Positions 39,410-48,103 of a stretch of DNA of 64,000 bases are shown in pieces; the first letter of the stretch is position 1; the number at the start of each line of letters is the position of its first letter. The DNA comes from Xenophilus sp. Marseille-Q4582 (lineage in GTDB: Bacteria > Pseudomonadota > Gammaproteobacteria > Burkholderiales > Burkholderiaceae_C): assembly GCF_916700565.1 (NCBI RefSeq), contig NZ_CAKAKO010000003.1, forward strand, positions 124,001 through 188,000, in the 5' to 3' direction. Under the pieces are notes generated by a model. That model ran no database searches and was not told where the DNA came from. It saw nothing but the letters and a program-made list of their open reading frames with translations. The translations under genes and the position numbers were made by a program.

Positions 39410-40738
39410 ATGAAGAACGACCTGCCCCAGGTCCTGCAGCAACTGCAGCAGGCCAAGCCGGAGGCGGACGCCGCCCCCGCCCCGCCCCCGCGCCGCCGGC
39501 GGCGCTGGCTCATCGGCGCCGCAGTCGGCGTGCTGGCCGTGGTGGCGCTGGGCTTTCCGATGGAAAGCGTGGTCGTGGCCTCCGGCCGCGTCATCCCCTC
39601 GGACCGCGTCAAGTCCATCCAGCACCTGGAAGGCGGCATCGTGCGCGCCGTGCTGGTGCGTGAAGGCCAGGCCGTGCGCCAGGGCATGGCGCTGGTGGAG
39701 ATCGACCTGGGCGGCACCAGCCTGAACCTGGAAGAGCTGACGGCCCGCTATGCGGCCAACCAGGCCACGCGCGTGCGCCTGCGCGCCGAAAGCCTGGGCC
39801 AGCCGCTGTCGGCCGACCAGTTCGAGGCCGGCACCGACGAAGCCGTGGTGCGCGGCGAGATGGGCGCCTTCCAGGCGCGCGCGCTGGAACAGCGCGGCGT
39901 GATGGCGGGCGCCGTGGCCGCGCTGGAGCAGGCGCGCAGCCGGCAGATGGAGCAGCACGCCAAGATCGCGGGCCTCACCGAGCGGCTGGGCCTGATGCAG
40001 ACCGAGCTGAAGATCTCGGAGCAGCTGCTGGCCGAAAAGCTCATCGGCCAGATGGAGGTGCTGGAAAAGCGCCGCCAGGCCGAAAGCATGCGCGCCGAAC
40101 TCGCGGTGGCGCGGCAGGGCCTGGTCTCGGCCCAGGCTTCCATCGGCGAGGCCCAGGCCAAGATGGAAGAAGCCGCCGGGCGCTTCCGCCGCCGCGCGTC
40201 GGACGAGCTGGCGACGGTGGAGCGCCAGCTCTCCAGCCTTTCCGAAGACCTGGCCCGCGCGCGCACCCAGCGCTCGCGCACCATCGTCACGGCCCCCGCC
40301 GACGGCATCGTCAAGGGCCTGCGCAGCGCCAGCCCGGGCTGGGTGGTCAAGCCCGGCGAAGCGATCATGGAAGTGGTGCCGGTGGAGGACGAGATCCTCA
40401 TCGAGGCGCGCCTGAGCCCCAACGACCGCGGCTTCGTGCACGTGGGCCAGAAGACGCGCGTGAAGGTCACGGCCTATGACTTCCTGCGCTACGGCACGGT
40501 GGACGGCCAGGTGATGCTGGTGGCCGCCGACGCCGACCGCGACACCACCCTGCCCACCGCGCCGCCCTACTACCGGCTGCTGGTCAACACCACGCAGGGC
40601 CACGTGGGCCGGCCCGAGAACCGCATCACCGCCGGCATGGAGGCCGAGGTGGACCTGCTGGTGGGCACCGATCCGTTCATCTGGTATTTGCTGCGCCCCG
40701 TGCTCAAGACCCAGCGCGAAGCCTTCCGCGAGCCATGA
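39410..40738 (+). CDS. Type I secretion membrane fusion protein (HlyD family)
   Basis: A 442-residue adaptor. A short cytoplasmic N-terminus ends in five arginines before a single membrane helix (WLIGAAVGVLAVVALGF). Then comes a half-lipoyl segment (VVVASGRVIPSDRVKSIQHL) and a long coiled-coil hairpin (~90-290). The second half-lipoyl and beta-barrel follow (TIVTAPADGIVKGLRSASPG) with the HlyD C-terminal end (RITAGMEAEVDLLVG). It bridges the ABC exporter and the outer-membrane TolC. The stop overlaps the TolC start by four bases. Confidence 0.93.
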   Translation: MKNDLPQVLQQLQQAKPEADAAPAPPPRRRRRWLIGAAVGVLAVVALGFPMESVVVASGRVIPSDRVKSIQHLEGGIVRAVLVREGQAVRQGMALVEIDLGGTSLNLEELTARYAANQATRVRLRAESLGQPLSADQFEAGTDEAVVRGEMGAFQARALEQRGVMAGAVAALEQARSRQMEQHAKIAGLTERLGLMQTELKISEQLLAEKLIGQMEVLEKRRQAESMRAELAVARQGLVSAQASIGEAQAKMEEAAGRFRRRASDELATVERQLSSLSEDLARARTQRSRTIVTAPADGIVKGLRSASPGWVVKPGEAIMEVVPVEDEILIEARLSPNDRGFVHVGQKTRVKVTAYDFLRYGTVDGQVMLVAADADRDTTLPTAPPYYRLLVNTTQGHVGRPENRITAGMEAEVDLLVGTDPFIWYLLRPVLKTQREAFREP

Positions 40739-42294
40739 AGCGTTCCCGTCCCGCCGTCCCCGCGCTCACGGGCCTGGCCGCGGCCCTGCTGCTGCAGGGG
40801 CCGCTGCCGGCCGGGGCGCAGTCCCCGCCCGCGCCGCCGCCTGCCCTCGCCCTGTCGCCCGCGCCGCGGCTGGCCACGCCCTCCGTCCAGGTCTCGGGCG
40901 ACATCCACCGCATCAAGCAGGCGCTGCAGCAGCTGGCGCTGGAGCACCCCGAGGTGCAGTCCGCGCAGGCCGCCGCGGCCACCAGCGGCTTCGAACTGGA
41001 AGCCGCGCGCCAGGCGCGCTATCCGCGCTTCAAGGTGGGCAGCGCCACGGGCAGCTACAACAGCGGCGCCGACGGCGCCTCGTCGCAGAGCTACCAGCTG
41101 GTCACGGCCGAAGCGCGCATGAGCCTGATCGACGGCGGCGCCATGAGCGCGCGCGTGCGCGCCGCCGAGGCCGGCAGCCTGGCGCAGCAGGAGGCCGCCG
41201 GCAGCACCTCGCAGAAAGTGGTGCTGGACGCCATCACCGCCTACCTGCAGCTGCAGCGCTTCGACCTGCAGCGCGAGCTGGCCGGCAATGCCACGCGCGT
41301 GGTGGCCGAGCTCTCGCGCGCCGAGCAGCGGCGCGTGAACCTGGGCGCCGCCGGCCAGAACGACCTGCGCATGGCGGCCGCGCGGCAGGCCAGCATCGCG
41401 GCGCGCGAATCGAATTTCGCGGCGCAGCGCGACGAGGCGCTGGCCAAGTTCCAGAGCTACTTCGGCTTCGCGCCCGAACCGCGCCGGCTGCCCGTGCTGG
41501 CCACGCCCGAGAGCTGGGTCATCGATTCGCAGGCCGAGGCGCTGCGCCGCGCCGAAAGCCGCAGCACCGAGCTCGCCGAGGGCCGCGGGCGCGTGCAGAA
41601 GGCCGAAGCCCTGGTCGAGCAGCAGGAAGCCAGCGTGTGGCCCACGGTGGAGGCCGTGGTCGTCAAGACCAAGGACCCGCGCGGGGTGTCTCCGTCCGAG
41701 CCCACGCGCGCGGCGCTGGAATTGAACTGGAACTTCGGCAGCGGCTTCGACCGCCAGCTGCGCGTGAAGTCCGCGCTGGCGGAAGTCGAGAACCAGCGCG
41801 CCAAGCTCGAGAGCGCGCAGCGCGCCCTGTTCGAGGCCACGGCCTCGGCCTGGGGCCGGGCGCAGTCGGGCCGCGAGCGCGAACGCCAGTTGCTGGAGGC
41901 GGTGCGCGAATCGGGCGAGGCCTTCCGCGGCCGCCGCCGCCTGCTGGAGTTCGGGCGCGAGACGCTGCCCAACGTGCTGGACGCGCAGCTGGACTACTAC
42001 ACGCTGCTGCAGGACTACATCGACGCCGTATTCGACCAGCGCATCACCGAGTTCCGCCTGGCCCGCGCCACGGGCGAACTGCGCGTGCAGCCCGACATGC
42101 ACAACCCCTGGGTGGACCGCGTGTTCGGCAGCCAGAGCGGCCCGCTGCTGGACGAGGAAGGCGTGCTGGGCCTGGAATGCGTGGCCGGCAACCGCACCGT
42201 CTGCCCGCCACGCCGGGCGCTGGGCCTGGGCCGGAGCGCCGGCAGCGGCACGCCGCTGGCCCTGCGCGCCGAGGGCCGCCTGCGCACCCGCTGA
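40735..42294 (+). CDS. TolC family outer membrane channel for type I secretion
   Basis: A 519-residue outer-membrane efflux protein. It has a signal peptide (LTGLAAALLLQGPLPAGAQ), then the first helical repeat (ALQQLALEHPEVQSAQAAAA) and the second half from about residue 280 (LAEGRGRVQKAEALVEQQEA). The C-terminal part contains FGRETLPNVLDAQLDYYTL, typical of TolC-like proteins. A ~60-residue Gly/Arg-rich tail after the barrel is unusual. The start ATG is coupled to the HlyD stop. This is the last gene of the cassette, and it converges with the sigma-54 regulator 26 bases away. Confidence 0.9.
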   Translation: MKRSRPAVPALTGLAAALLLQGPLPAGAQSPPAPPPALALSPAPRLATPSVQVSGDIHRIKQALQQLALEHPEVQSAQAAAATSGFELEAARQARYPRFKVGSATGSYNSGADGASSQSYQLVTAEARMSLIDGGAMSARVRAAEAGSLAQQEAAGSTSQKVVLDAITAYLQLQRFDLQRELAGNATRVVAELSRAEQRRVNLGAAGQNDLRMAAARQASIAARESNFAAQRDEALAKFQSYFGFAPEPRRLPVLATPESWVIDSQAEALRRAESRSTELAEGRGRVQKAEALVEQQEASVWPTVEAVVVKTKDPRGVSPSEPTRAALELNWNFGSGFDRQLRVKSALAEVENQRAKLESAQRALFEATASAWGRAQSGRERERQLLEAVRESGEAFRGRRRLLEFGRETLPNVLDAQLDYYTLLQDYIDAVFDQRITEFRLARATGELRVQPDMHNPWVDRVFGSQSGPLLDEEGVLGLECVAGNRTVCPPRRALGLGRSAGSGTPLALRAEGRLRTR

Positions 42295-42320
42295 CCGGCG
42301 CCGCGGGCGGGGGCCGCGCG

Positions 42321-43715
42321 TCAGCCTTCCTCGGGGATGCTGGGCTCGCCGTCCACGATCTGGTACTTGCGCATCTTTTCCCACAGCACCTTGCGGCTGA
42401 TGCCCAGGTGCTGGGCCGCGTCCTGCCGGCGCCATTCATGCGCCTCCAGCGCCTCGATGATGCGGTTGCGCTCCTGGCCGTTCCAGCCGCGCCGCTCGCC
42501 CAGCCCGCCCTCGGCGCCGCCCGCGGCCGAATCGCTGCTGCGCGCGGGCTGCACGCGCACCTGCGCCAGCGCGCGTTCGATCAGCGCCTGGTCCCAGCCG
42601 CCGGTCTGCCGGGCAATCACGCCGATGCGCTCGGCCAGGTTGCGCAGCTGCCGCACGTTGCCGGGGAACACGGTCTGCGCCACCGCGTCGGTGATCCAGT
42701 GCGGCACCGTGACCAGCGATGCGGCGCTGCTGCCCAGCACCTCCGCCAGGATGGACTTGAACAGCGCCACCTTGTCGATGTCGCCGCGCTCCTCCAGGTT
42801 GGGCACGTACAGCTCGATCACCGCGAGGCGATAGAACAGATCGGCCCGGAACTCGCCTTCGGCCACCATCTCGCGCAGGTTGCGGTTGCTCGCCGCCACC
42901 AGGCGGAAGTCCACCTTCACCGGCACCGTCGCGCCCAGGCGCAGCACGCTGCCGTCCTCCAGCACGCGCAGCAGCTTGACCTGCTGGTAGCGCGGCAGAT
43001 CACCGATCTCGTCGAGGAACAGCGTGCCGCCCGTGGCCTGCTCGAAATAGCCGCGGTGCGCCGCCACCGCGCCCGTGAACGAACCCTTGGCATGACCGAA
43101 GAACAGCGATTCGAACAGGCCGTCGGGAATGGCGCCGCAGTTCACGGCCACGAAGGCGCCCTGCCCGTAGCTGGAATGCCCTTCGTGCAGCAGCTGCGCC
43201 ACGCGCTCCTTGCCCACGCCCGTGTCGCCGCGCAGCAGCACCGCGTGGTCGCAGTCGGCAAAGGTCTTCACCTCGGCCAGCAAACCCTGCATGGCCGCCG
43301 ATTGCGCCACCAGCGTGTTGGGCGGCAGCGCGCGCGTCTCGCGCGCACGCAGCTGGCGCGCCAGCTTGGCCACCATCGCGCGCAACTCGGCGCCCGTGAA
43401 GTCGTAGGGCAGCACATGGTGGTACTCGGGCGGATACGTCGCCGCGCCGTGGTCGCGCGAGGCGCCGGCCACCCAGATCACCGGAATGCCCTGCATCGAT
43501 TCGGTGGCGAGCGCGAAGCCCGGGCTCTGCATGGCCGACACGCTGATGATGGCCACCGCCGCGCGCGATGCCCCCGCGCCCGCCGGCAGCGGGCCGTCCG
43601 CGCGGATCACCTCCACGCCGAAGCTGGCCATGCAGCGCGCGACGCGGTCGGCGATGTCGGCCTTGCCTTCCCAGACGTAGAGGTCGAGTTCTTCGAGGTT
43701 CACTGTCGGATTCAT
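42321..43715 (-). CDS. Sigma-54-dependent activator with a degenerate receiver, linked to the Tad locus
   Basis: A 464-residue bacterial enhancer-binding protein. The AAA+ domain has Walker A GDTGVGKE (163-170), GSFTGAV at 211 (the GAFTGA loop that contacts sigma-54, with Ser for Ala) and Walker [12 protein letters not shown] Fis-type helix-turn-helix is at the C-terminus ([20 protein letters not shown]). The first ~120 residues have the outline of a receiver, but the phosphoacceptor position reads [11 protein letters not shown] with Ser where Asp is expected, so classical phosphorylation is unlikely. It lies 62 bases downstream of the broken tadG on the same strand and probably controls the pilus operon; the target is inferred from position. 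Confidence 0.9.
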   Translation of the reverse strand: MNPTVNLEELDLYVWEGKADIADRVARCMASFGVEVIRADGPLPAGAGASRAAVAIISVSAMQSPGFALATESMQGIPVIWVAGASRDHGAATYPPEYHHVLPYDFTGAELRAMVAKLARQLRARETRALPPNTLVAQSAAMQGLLAEVKTFADCDHAVLLRGDTGVGKERVAQLLHEGHSSYGQGAFVAVNCGAIPDGLFESLFFGHAKGSFTGAVAAHRGYFEQATGGTLFLDEIGDLPRYQQVKLLRVLEDGSVLRLGATVPVKVDFRLVAASNRNLREMVAEGEFRADLFYRLAVIELYVPNLEERGDIDKVALFKSILAEVLGSSAASLVTVPHWITDAVAQTVFPGNVRQLRNLAERIGVIARQTGGWDQALIERALAQVRVQPARSSDSAAGGAEGGLGERRGWNGQERNRIIEALEAHEWRRQDAAQHLGISRKVLWEKMRKYQIVDGEPSIPEEG

Positions 43716-43777
43716 TTATTCAAACGTCTCGCATCCGACCCTACGTTGCGGTTCGTCCTTTCGTCTCCATTCTGAAG

Positions 43778-44255
43778 TCAGTAGACCAGCTTCGCACTGG
43801 CATCGCAGCTTGCGGACATGAGTTGCACGTCTGCGTAGCCCAGTTGCAAGCCCAAGGTCTCAAGCAAAGGCCCCAGCACGACACCGTCGAGAAGTGTCAA
43901 CACAGGCGTGAGTATGGGATTGAGCAAGGCCAGTACGTTGTTGAGGACCGTGCTCAACGAATTGACAAGTCCATCAATGATGCTCGACAGGAGGTTGAGC
44001 TCCAAGCCAAGCAGCTTGAGGCCACTCGTATCCAGCTCCACGTCCAGCAGACCCTCACCAATCGCTTCGGCGATAGATGCCCCCAAATGACGTTGCGAGC
44101 CCACGGACGCTGTCAGGTCCTGCGTTGACCGAGGCTCATCAGGGTCGTAGTAGAAATTGACATCTTCACGGGTCACGGCACCATTGCGCGGAACAGAGAG
44201 TTCCAGCCTAGCATTCAGATCCACAGGTGCACTGGCAACTGGCACGACTCCAAAC
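43778..44255 (-). pseudogene. tadG: tadG, 3' fragment (cut by IS3 element)
   Basis: The remaining C-terminal ~158 residues of a TadG-like pilus assembly protein. They end LGYADVQLMSASCDASAKLVY, the sort of closing Cys-containing motif seen in TadG of Burkholderiales. The Leu/Val-rich stretch NVLALLNPILTPVLTLLDGV precedes it. The frame enters directly from the left terminal repeat of the IS and has no start of its own. Joining it to the 5' fragment by simply removing the IS leaves the two parts out of frame by one base. Confidence 0.75.
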
Positions 44256-44294
44256 TGAACCGCCCCGGAAATCGCGGAGGCCCGTTGGCTTGAG

Positions 44295-45200
44295 TCAGGC
44301 CGACATGGCCTGCTGCTCAAGAGCTCGATAGTAGTTGGCCTCGAACTCGGCCGGTGGCACGTAGCCGATGGGTTCGAGCAAGCGCTGGTGGTTGAACCAC
44401 GCCACCCAGTGCAGCGTGGCCAGTTCCACCGAATCCTTGGTCTTCCACGCGCTACGCCGGTGGATCACCTCGGCCTTGTACAGCCCGTTGATGGTCTCGG
44501 CCAGGGCGTTGTCGTACGAGTCGCCCTTGCTGCCCACGGAGGGCTCGATGCCGGCCTCAGCGAGCCGTTCGGTGTAGCGAATGCTGACGTACTGCGACCC
44601 GCGGTCGGAATGACACACGAGGCCATCTTCGCGTTGGGGCCGACGGTCATAGAGCGCCTGCTCCAGCGCGTCCAGCACGAAGTCCGTGCGCATGGAGCTG
44701 CTCGTGCGCCAGCCCACGATGCGCCGGGAGAACACGTCGACGACGAAGGCCACGTACAGCCAGCCCCGCCAGGCGGATACGCACGTGAAGACCGACACCC
44801 ACAGTTGGTTGGGTCGCTGCGCGTTGAACTGGCGCTTGACCCGGTCCAGCGGGCACGGCGCGTTGGCGTCACTGATCGTGGTGCGCACGGCCTTGCCACG
44901 CACGACGCCGCGCAGACCCATGCGGCGCATCAACCGCTCCACGGTGCAGCGCGCCACCGTGACGCCCTCGCGCCGCAACTGGTGCCAGACCTTGTCGGCG
45001 CCGTAGACCCGCAGGTTCGATTGCCACACGCGCTCGATCTGCGGCATCAGTACCGCATCGCGCTTGGCACGGGCGCACAGCAGCTCAGGGTGGCGCTGGC
45101 GCGCCGCATGGCGCCGGTACGCCGACGGGGCGACCTGCAGTGCCTTGCAGATCGGCTCGACCCCGTGCACGGCGCGATGCGCGTCGATGAATGCCTTCAC
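44295..45200 (-). CDS. IS3-family transposase OrfB, first catalytic Asp replaced by Val
   Basis: A 301-residue DDE transposase (rve) domain. It has the HTH_21-like start [20 protein letters not shown], then [20 protein letters not shown] and the catalytic core. Asp199 (CHSDRGSQY) and Glu235 (NALAETING) are spaced as D(35)E, as the family requires. The first acidic residue, normally in W-V-x-D-x-T-Y, is Val137 ([10 protein letters not shown]; codon GTC at 44790-44792). The catalytic triad is therefore incomplete. A GTG at 45200 overlaps the orfA stop; the functional form would be an OrfAB frameshift fusion. Confidence 0.92.
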   Translation of the reverse strand: MKAFIDAHRAVHGVEPICKALQVAPSAYRRHAARQRHPELLCARAKRDAVLMPQIERVWQSNLRVYGADKVWHQLRREGVTVARCTVERLMRRMGLRGVVRGKAVRTTISDANAPCPLDRVKRQFNAQRPNQLWVSVFTCVSAWRGWLYVAFVVDVFSRRIVGWRTSSSMRTDFVLDALEQALYDRRPQREDGLVCHSDRGSQYVSIRYTERLAEAGIEPSVGSKGDSYDNALAETINGLYKAEVIHRRSAWKTKDSVELATLHWVAWFNHQRLLEPIGYVPPAEFEANYYRALEQQAMSA

Positions 45201-45520
45201 GACTTCAGACGGCGGTCGAGCTCCGCCTGGGCGAAAAACGCGCTGGCCAGCTTCAAGATCTCGTTGGCCTTGCGCAGCTCGCGGTTCTCCCGTTCGAGTT
45301 CCTTCATGCGCTGCTCCTGCGTCGTCGTCACACCCTCGCGCTGGCCCGTATCGCGCTCGTGCTGACGCACCCAGTTCAGCAGCGTCTGCGGCGTGCTGCC
45401 AATCTTGCTGGCGATCGACACCACTGCAGCCCACTGCGACTCGTACTCACCGCGGTGCTCGAAAACCATGCGTACCGCGCGCTCGCGCACCTCAGGCGAA
45501 AACTTGATCGACTTCCTCAT
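45197..45520 (-). CDS. IS3-family transposase OrfA
   Basis: A 107-residue HTH_Tnp_1 protein starting [20 protein letters not shown], followed by [21 protein letters not shown] leucine-zipper-like coiled coil follows ([20 protein letters not shown]). Near its end the sequence GCG-TTT-TTC (minus strand, about 45233-45241) offers a slip site. A -1 shift there would join ...ASAFF to the OrfB frame ([15 protein letters not shown]), the usual way IS3 elements make OrfAB. Confidence 0.93.
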   Translation of the reverse strand: MRKSIKFSPEVRERAVRMVFEHRGEYESQWAAVVSIASKIGSTPQTLLNWVRQHERDTGQREGVTTTQEQRMKELERENRELRKANEILKLASAFFAQAELDRRLKS

Positions 45521-45570
45521 GGCTCCATCCTCTCAAAAGTTGGAGCCTCCTCAAAAACCGGGGCGGTTCA

Positions 45571-46614
45571 CCTTGGCACGAACACCCACATTGGCAAGAG
45601 GCTGCAAGGGAACATTGATCTGGCCGGACACAAAGGAAGGTTCACCCGACGCGTTGGCCACCTGCAACCCGACCAGCAGCAGGTTGAGAACGCTGACGTC
45701 CGTGTCTAACGCTGTCGAGGGGTCCCGCGTATCCAGGTCCAAGGAAAGCAACCCATTTTGGGATGCCGTTTTCAGAACAGCCAGAGAGAGTCGTTCGAGT
45801 GGCACGCCCAGGTTGAGCAACACATCCAAGGCATTGAGCGCGACGTCCACCGCTGGATCGACGCTATCGCGGGGCAGCAGCCCCGCTGTTCCCGAGAGAA
45901 GTTCACCGATGTCGAGATCGGCTGCGGCCAATTCATCGTAGGTTCCGACAGCTAAACCAAGAGCATTCGCTAACCCAAGCAAGTTCACGTTGGTGTTGGC
46001 CAAACCCTCGTAATCGGCCAACGACAGGGTCACGTCGGTTCCCAACAAGAGACTCAGCAACTTGTTCAAAGCGCCGGCATTGAGGCGTGCAACACCGGAG
46101 CCAACGGTGAACGAAGCCTGGGGGCCATCCATCTGTGCAACGGCTCTCGCTTCAATCTGGAGAGAGGGAAGAAAAGGCAGGAGTGGGTCGTATGACGCGG
46201 TCACTGTCACCTTCAACGCATCGTAGTTTTCGCCAGTTCCTACGGCGACAAGACCATCCACCTCCTCCAGGGCATCCTCAGCAGGCCGAACCCAGCGACC
46301 GCATGCGACAGCCACCGTTGTTGTTGTTAGGGCCAAATTCTCCAGATTCCCGTCAGCGTTGCTTTGAGCCACTCTTTCCGCCGTGGTGCAACTTTCCGGT
46401 TCAATTCGCAATGCGCCTGACAAGGCTGCGAGATCAGCGACTTTCTGTAGCTCTCTTTTTTGGAAAGAGTAGACGCCGATCTCTGTTCCGAGCACAGCGA
46501 TAACGATCACAAACGCTGCGATCGCGAAGTTCACCACGATGGAGCCGCGTTGCGTCGAGCGGCGCCCTGCGACTCCATGCCCCTTTTTATAATAACGCAA
46601 GACAGATGATTCAT
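45571..46614 (-). pseudogene. tadG: tadG, 5' fragment with an apparent N-terminal frameshift
   Basis: Encodes a TadG-like protein: RRSTQRGSIVVNFAIAAFVI and VIAVLGTEIGVYSFQKRELQ (membrane anchor), then KVADLAALSGALRIEPESC, the TadE/G-like hallmark. The only well-placed start is the ATG at 46612-46614, preceded by GAGGAG and following tadF by 22 bases, but it is in a different frame from the body. One extra base in the run ATAAAAAGGGG (46580-46590) would join them, giving MNHLSCVIIKKGHGVAGRRS. The body frame has only a TTG at 46598-46600. The fragment ends in a stop just inside the IS. Confidence 0.75.
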
Positions 46615-46636
46615 GGTGGCTCCTCAGCAGACCCCT

Positions 46637-47110
46637 TCACGGCATCGACTCGACAGCCGCCCGGCTGTGCAGGGTTTCAGGAATCCAAGAATATGGAAGC
46701 ACAGCAGGAAAGAGTTGCAGGTAATCGCTCCGGAATCGATAGGTGACGTCCAGCGCGTTGGGTGCCGACGGGCCAAACGTAAAGGCCCGGTCCACCCAGT
46801 TCCGTCGGCTCTGAGCGCTGGCATTGTGTGGTGCAGGTGCGATCATCGAGCGTGCCAGGGATTCGCGAACCACCAGTTTCGCTTCCACATCGCTCGCACC
46901 CAGTGCAAGGGCACGAGCACCGTCTTCCACCGCGCGGGAGAGAGCCTGCTGGGCATACAGAGCCAATCCAAAAGTGGTCAGCCCATACAGCAACGGCATC
47001 AGAGCGAGCAGGATCAAGGCAAACTCTATGGCGGCAATGCCGCGCTGACACCGGCCTCGTCGTCCCCGACGCGCCCATAGCTTGGCACTTTTGGCGAGTG
47101 CCGCTGTCAC
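46637..47110 (-). CDS. TadE/TadF-like pseudopilin
   Basis: A 157-residue TadE-like protein. A basic N-terminus (WARRGRRGRCQRGIAAIEFA) leads into a hydrophobic helix (LILLALMPLLYGLTTFGLAL). The G-x-A-A-[I/V]-E-F motif is the processing and assembly region cleaved by the prepilin peptidase. The start is a GTG (47108-47110) overlapping the preceding gene's stop (GTGA). It is a minor pseudopilin of the Tad pilus. Confidence 0.85.
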   Translation of the reverse strand: MTAALAKSAKLWARRGRRGRCQRGIAAIEFALILLALMPLLYGLTTFGLALYAQQALSRAVEDGARALALGASDVEAKLVVRESLARSMIAPAPHNASAQSRRNWVDRAFTFGPSAPNALDVTYRFRSDYLQLFPAVLPYSWIPETLHSRAAVESMP

Positions 47111-47625
47111 AGCAAGGTCCTCCCGTCCAGCAGCACACTCGCCTGACCAATCACAGTTTGCGGCATGCCAAACCCGGGGAAAGGCGGGATCACCTGCGCC
47201 AGGCCTGATGCCTCCACACGAACCAGAATACGGCACGCGCCGGGCCATCCCTCCTGAGGCAGGCACTCGGCAATGCTGGGTTCGGCTGACGAACAGTCAT
47301 CGGGGTCGCCGAGGCGCTGCACGCACGTGCGAATCCCAGGAGTGACCGGAAGCCAGGTTCCCAGCCGGCGAAGGACCATCGACTCAGCGGCCCGCTTCCG
47401 GTAGCTCATCTGATCGCCGACTTCCGGTACACGCACCCGCAATGCGGCACGGGCGCCGTCTTCCGCAGCATGCTGGAGAGCTAGTCGATAAGTGAACAGC
47501 AGGGAATAGCAGATCAGCGCGTAGATCAGGCCAAAGAACACCAGGAACACCAAGGCGAACTCCATCGCATACACCCCCCGCTGACTGTGACGGCGGGCGC
47601 CCAGGTAAATGAGTCCGGCGGTCAT
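47107..47625 (-). CDS. TadE-like minor pseudopilin
   Basis: A 172-residue TadE-family protein with SQRGVYAMEFALVFLVFFGL, then YALICYSLLFTYRLALQHAA and a soluble domain with four cysteines (CVQRLGDPDDC, CLPQEGWPGAC) that probably form two disulfides. The start ATG at 47623-47625 has GGGAG upstream. The longer open frame overlapping the DUF3613 gene is discarded. It overlaps the next gene by four bases. Confidence 0.85.
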   Translation of the reverse strand: MTAGLIYLGARRHSQRGVYAMEFALVFLVFFGLIYALICYSLLFTYRLALQHAAEDGARAALRVRVPEVGDQMSYRKRAAESMVLRRLGTWLPVTPGIRTCVQRLGDPDDCSSAEPSIAECLPQEGWPGACRILVRVEASGLAQVIPPFPGFGMPQTVIGQASVLLDGRTLL

Positions 47626-47651
47626 GGCATCGCTCCCGTACAGCACACGCT

Positions 47652-48089
47652 TCAGCGCCCGCCCGCGCCCTGACCTGACTTGGCGCCAACCGAAGACTGG
47701 AAGCGCTCGGGAATCGGGTGCTCGAAGCTCTTGAGATAGCGCTCGCGGCTGCGCTGGGCGATTTCGCCGGGCAGCGGACGCGGCACAGGTGAGGCCAGCT
47801 GCCCGGTGCGCTGCAGAGCCAGCAAGTGCTGCGTGCTTTCGCCCACGCGTGGTGCGGCGGGCGCCATCGGTTCGGCGGCCGTCGGCTCCGCGGCCGTCGC
47901 AGCGCTGGCCCCGACCGGCGCGGCGCTCTGCGCGAGCGGCGCGGCGTCGACGACCACGGGTGCGACCGTCGGCGCCGCCAGGGCCTGCACCGGAGAGCCC
48001 GCCTGGGCCCCGGCGGCAAGCGGAAGTGCGGCCGCCAGCAGGCCGGCCAGCAGCGGCGCCGCGGACCGGGTCCGAAATTCGGGGTGCAT
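47652..48089 (-). CDS. DUF3613-domain exported protein of the Tad locus
   Basis: A 145-residue exported protein. A signal peptide (SAAPLLAGLLAAALPLAAGA), an Ala/Pro-rich linker, and a C-terminal segment, RVGESTQHLLALQRTGQLAS, then GEIAQRSRERYLKSFEHPIP, match the DUF3613 pattern. The family is found in Burkholderiales Tad loci next to tadD; its function is unknown. The start is placed at the ATG at 48087-48089, eight bases after an AAGGAGG sequence. An ATG six codons upstream overlaps the tadD stop and is less well placed. Confidence 0.8.
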   Translation of the reverse strand: MHPEFRTRSAAPLLAGLLAAALPLAAGAQAGSPVQALAAPTVAPVVVDAAPLAQSAAPVGASAATAAEPTAAEPMAPAAPRVGESTQHLLALQRTGQLASPVPRPLPGEIAQRSRERYLKSFEHPIPERFQSSVGAKSGQGAGGR

Positions 48090-48103
48090 CTTCAAACCCT
48101 CCT

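Larger units (their letters stand above)
44256..45570 (-). mobile_element. IS3-family insertion sequence inside tadG
   Basis: 1315 bases bounded by terminal inverted repeats TGAACCGCCCCGG at 44256-44268 and its complement at 45558-45570. The repeats continue imperfectly inward (GGAGGC and TTGAG blocks at matching depth). The ends begin TG and finish CA, as in IS3 elements. It carries orfA and orfB in the usual -1 arrangement. The flanking triplets differ (AAC on the left, CCT on the right), so no target duplication is visible. Confidence 0.93.
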
